This document shows, piece after piece, positions 62,758 to 64,000 of a stretch of DNA of 64,000 nt. Below the pieces are notes generated by a model, which worked only from the letters and a program-made list of their open reading frames with translations, did not search any database and was not told where the DNA came from. A program made the translations under genes and the position numbers. Source of the stretch: JACVRW01 sp040509755. Lineage in GTDB: Bacteria > Actinomycetota > Thermoleophilia > Solirubrobacterales > Thermoleophilaceae. Every line of letters starts with the position of its first letter. The first letter of the stretch is position 1. Location: the NCBI GenBank assembly GCA_040509755.1, contig JBEVKF010000070.1, positions 1 through 64,000 on the forward strand, written 5' to 3'.

Positions 62758-64000
62758 GTGTTCCTGATCGCCCACGGCATCTCGGTCCGCACGGACCTGC
62801 CGGTGCCGGAGGTCATCTTCTGGTGGGCCGCCTCGATCGTCCTTGTGGTGTCCTTCGTCGGGCTGGCGACGCTGTGGCCGAAGCCGCGGCTCCAGGACCC
62901 GGCCTGGCGGCCGCTGCCGGGGGGCGTCGGGCGAGTGCTGGCGAGCCGGCCGGTCGAGATCGTCTGCGGCGCAATCGGCGTCTTCCTGTTCGCGCTGACG
63001 ATCTACGCGGGCTTCGCGGGCTCCCAGAGCACCACCGCCAACTGGACGCCCATCTTCATCTTCGTGATCTTTTGGCTGGCGTTCGTGCCGCTGGGCATCC
63101 TGTTCGGCGACGTCTTCCGAGCGTTCAACCCGTGGCGGGCGATCGGCCGCGCCGTCGCCTGGATCGTGCGGACGGTCTCGCGCGCCGAATTGCCCGAGCC
63201 GCTCGCATATCCCGCCTGGCTGGGCCGCTGGCCGGCCGCTGCAGGGATCTTCGGCTTCGCGACGATCGAGCTGGTCTACGCGGGCCGCAACCAGCCGAAG
63301 AACCTCGCCATCGCGGTGCTGGTGTACTCGGCGCTGACGTTCATCGGGATGGCGCTCTACGGCGTCGAGCGCTGGGTGAACCGGGGGGAGGCTTTCTCGG
63401 TGTACTTCAACCTCTTCTCGCGGATCTCCGTGTTCGAGGCGCGCGACGGGGTGGTCGGGCTTCGGAAGCCGCTGTCCGGGCTGCCGCAGCTCAGGCCGAT
63501 CCCCGGAACGGTTCCGCTGCTCATGGTGATGATCGGGACCGTCTCGTTCGACGGCTTCACGAACAAGCGCACGTGGAACAGCCGCTCACCGGACATCGCC
63601 CAGTTCTTCCAGGACCACCTCAGCCTGTCGCCGGAGCATTCGCTCGAGCTGGCGTTCCTGCTCGGCCTGCTCGCGATGGTCCTGTTCATCTCGGGCTTCT
63701 ACTGGCTCGGCATCCTGGGCGCGCGAAGCGTGGGCGGGGGCTTCAGCGCCCGGGAGCTCGCGGGCCAGTTCGTGCACACGCTGGTGCCGATCGCGGCCGC
63801 GTACGTGGGCGCCCACTACTTCACGCTGCTGCTCTACCAGGGCCAGGCGATGGCCTACCTGGCCTCGGATCCGCTCGGGGACGGATCGAATATCTTCGGC
63901 ACCGCCGGGTGGACGGTGCACTACGGCCTGATTGGGTCGAATGTGGAGTGGTATGTGAAGGTGGCGATGATCGTCTCTGGCCACGTGGCCGGCCTGATCC
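62758..64000 (+). CDS. Large polytopic membrane protein (partial, runs off the right edge)
   Basis: Open from GTG 62758 to the window end (over 414 residues). Many membrane helices, first near VIFWWAASIVLVVSFVGLATLW (about 19-40), with PKPRLQDPAWRPL, then FGDVFRAFNPWRAIGRAV and MIGTVSFDGFTNKRTWNSR. The pairing with an upstream cupredoxin and the VRTDLPVPEVIFWW start resemble actinobacterial proteins often labelled 'fenitrothion hydrolase', a name I cannot verify. I would call it an uncharacterised membrane protein, perhaps linked to copper or surface transport. Confidence 0.75.
   Translation, partial: MFLIAHGISVRTDLPVPEVIFWWAASIVLVVSFVGLATLWPKPRLQDPAWRPLPGGVGRVLASRPVEIVCGAIGVFLFALTIYAGFAGSQSTTANWTPIFIFVIFWLAFVPLGILFGDVFRAFNPWRAIGRAVAWIVRTVSRAELPEPLAYPAWLGRWPAAAGIFGFATIELVYAGRNQPKNLAIAVLVYSALTFIGMALYGVERWVNRGEAFSVYFNLFSRISVFEARDGVVGLRKPLSGLPQLRPIPGTVPLLMVMIGTVSFDGFTNKRTWNSRSPDIAQFFQDHLSLSPEHSLELAFLLGLLAMVLFISGFYWLGILGARSVGGGFSARELAGQFVHTLVPIAAAYVGAHYFTLLLYQGQAMAYLASDPLGDGSNIFGTAGWTVHYGLIGSNVEWYVKVAMIVSGHVAGLI

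Overview
The window is a GC-rich actinobacterial chromosome segment. Gene content and style fit a member of the class Thermoleophilia (Solirubrobacterales-like): a Gram-positive type LexA box, DivIVA-like protein, SARP/BTAD regulator, F420-type LLM oxidoreductase, hemolysin III, YihY/BrkB and DUF1206 membrane proteins, very frequent GTG/TTG starts, and many 4-bp stop/start overlaps. No phage, IS element, CRISPR array or rRNA was seen. The lineage call is an inference from gene content, not from a marker gene.

Layout. 1-4.2 kb: an SOS-controlled HNH nuclease (cut by the left edge), tRNA-Glu and tRNA-Val around a small membrane protein, an AI-2E-type permease, an M15-like peptidase and a DivIVA-like coiled-coil protein. 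4.2-7.6 kb: a SARP regulator divergent from OsmC, acyl-CoA-dehydrogenase-like flavoenzyme and flavin reductase genes. 7.6-11.2 kb: membrane and lipid genes (DUF1206, diacylglycerol kinase-like, two PAP2 phosphatases). 11.2-14.1 kb: a methyltransferase remnant, a methyltransferase divergent from a TetR regulator, a VOC protein and an alpha/beta hydrolase. 14.2-16.8 kb: a SpoIIE phosphatase/anti-sigma-kinase fusion with its STAS partner. 16.9-24.6 kb: a secreted phosphoesterase, a frameshifted aldo/keto reductase, a tandem-repeat protein, a PucR-like regulator divergent from an acyl desaturase, hemolysin III and a second STAS protein. 24.6-26 kb: a decayed locus where a deletion joined two divergent genes head to head.

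26-28.5 kb: a membrane protein, a ferritin-like protein carrying the same tandem repeat, and YihY. 28.5-35 kb: a tightly coupled catabolic operon (F420-type LLM oxidoreductase, hydantoinase, M20 amidohydrolase, PaaK-like CoA ligase, enoyl-CoA hydratase), probably for a cyclic ureide or pyrimidine. 35-44.5 kb: DUF899, SnoaL-like, cupin, NAD kinase, a secreted beta-helix protein, a universal stress protein, a pseudogene of a RibD/DHFR-type reductase, a UPF0104 membrane protein, and a tandem GNAT. 44.5-53.2 kb: cardiolipin synthase-like phospholipase D, an SDR and a hydrolase with overlapping start codons, the FAD oxidoreductase-DUF1365-CFA synthase triad, and a cyclic-nucleotide-binding protein followed by an enoyl-reductase-like protein and a GH3 enzyme.

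53.2-62.3 kb is a phosphate and polyphosphate supercluster: ppk, sixA-like, ppx/gppA-like, phoU, pstB, pstA, pstC, pstS, a standalone winged-helix regulator and a PhoB-like response regulator. Two near-identical 23-bp elements, one before pstS and one between the two regulators, look like PhoB/PhoP boxes. A perfect 15-bp inverted repeat sits at the pstS-pstC junction. The right edge holds a cupredoxin-like anchored protein and a large membrane protein that runs off the window.

No gene-free stretch longer than about 300 bases was found. The larger gaps (24.6-26.15 kb and 41.0-41.24 kb) are filled by pseudogenes, and the rest by promoters or terminators described below.
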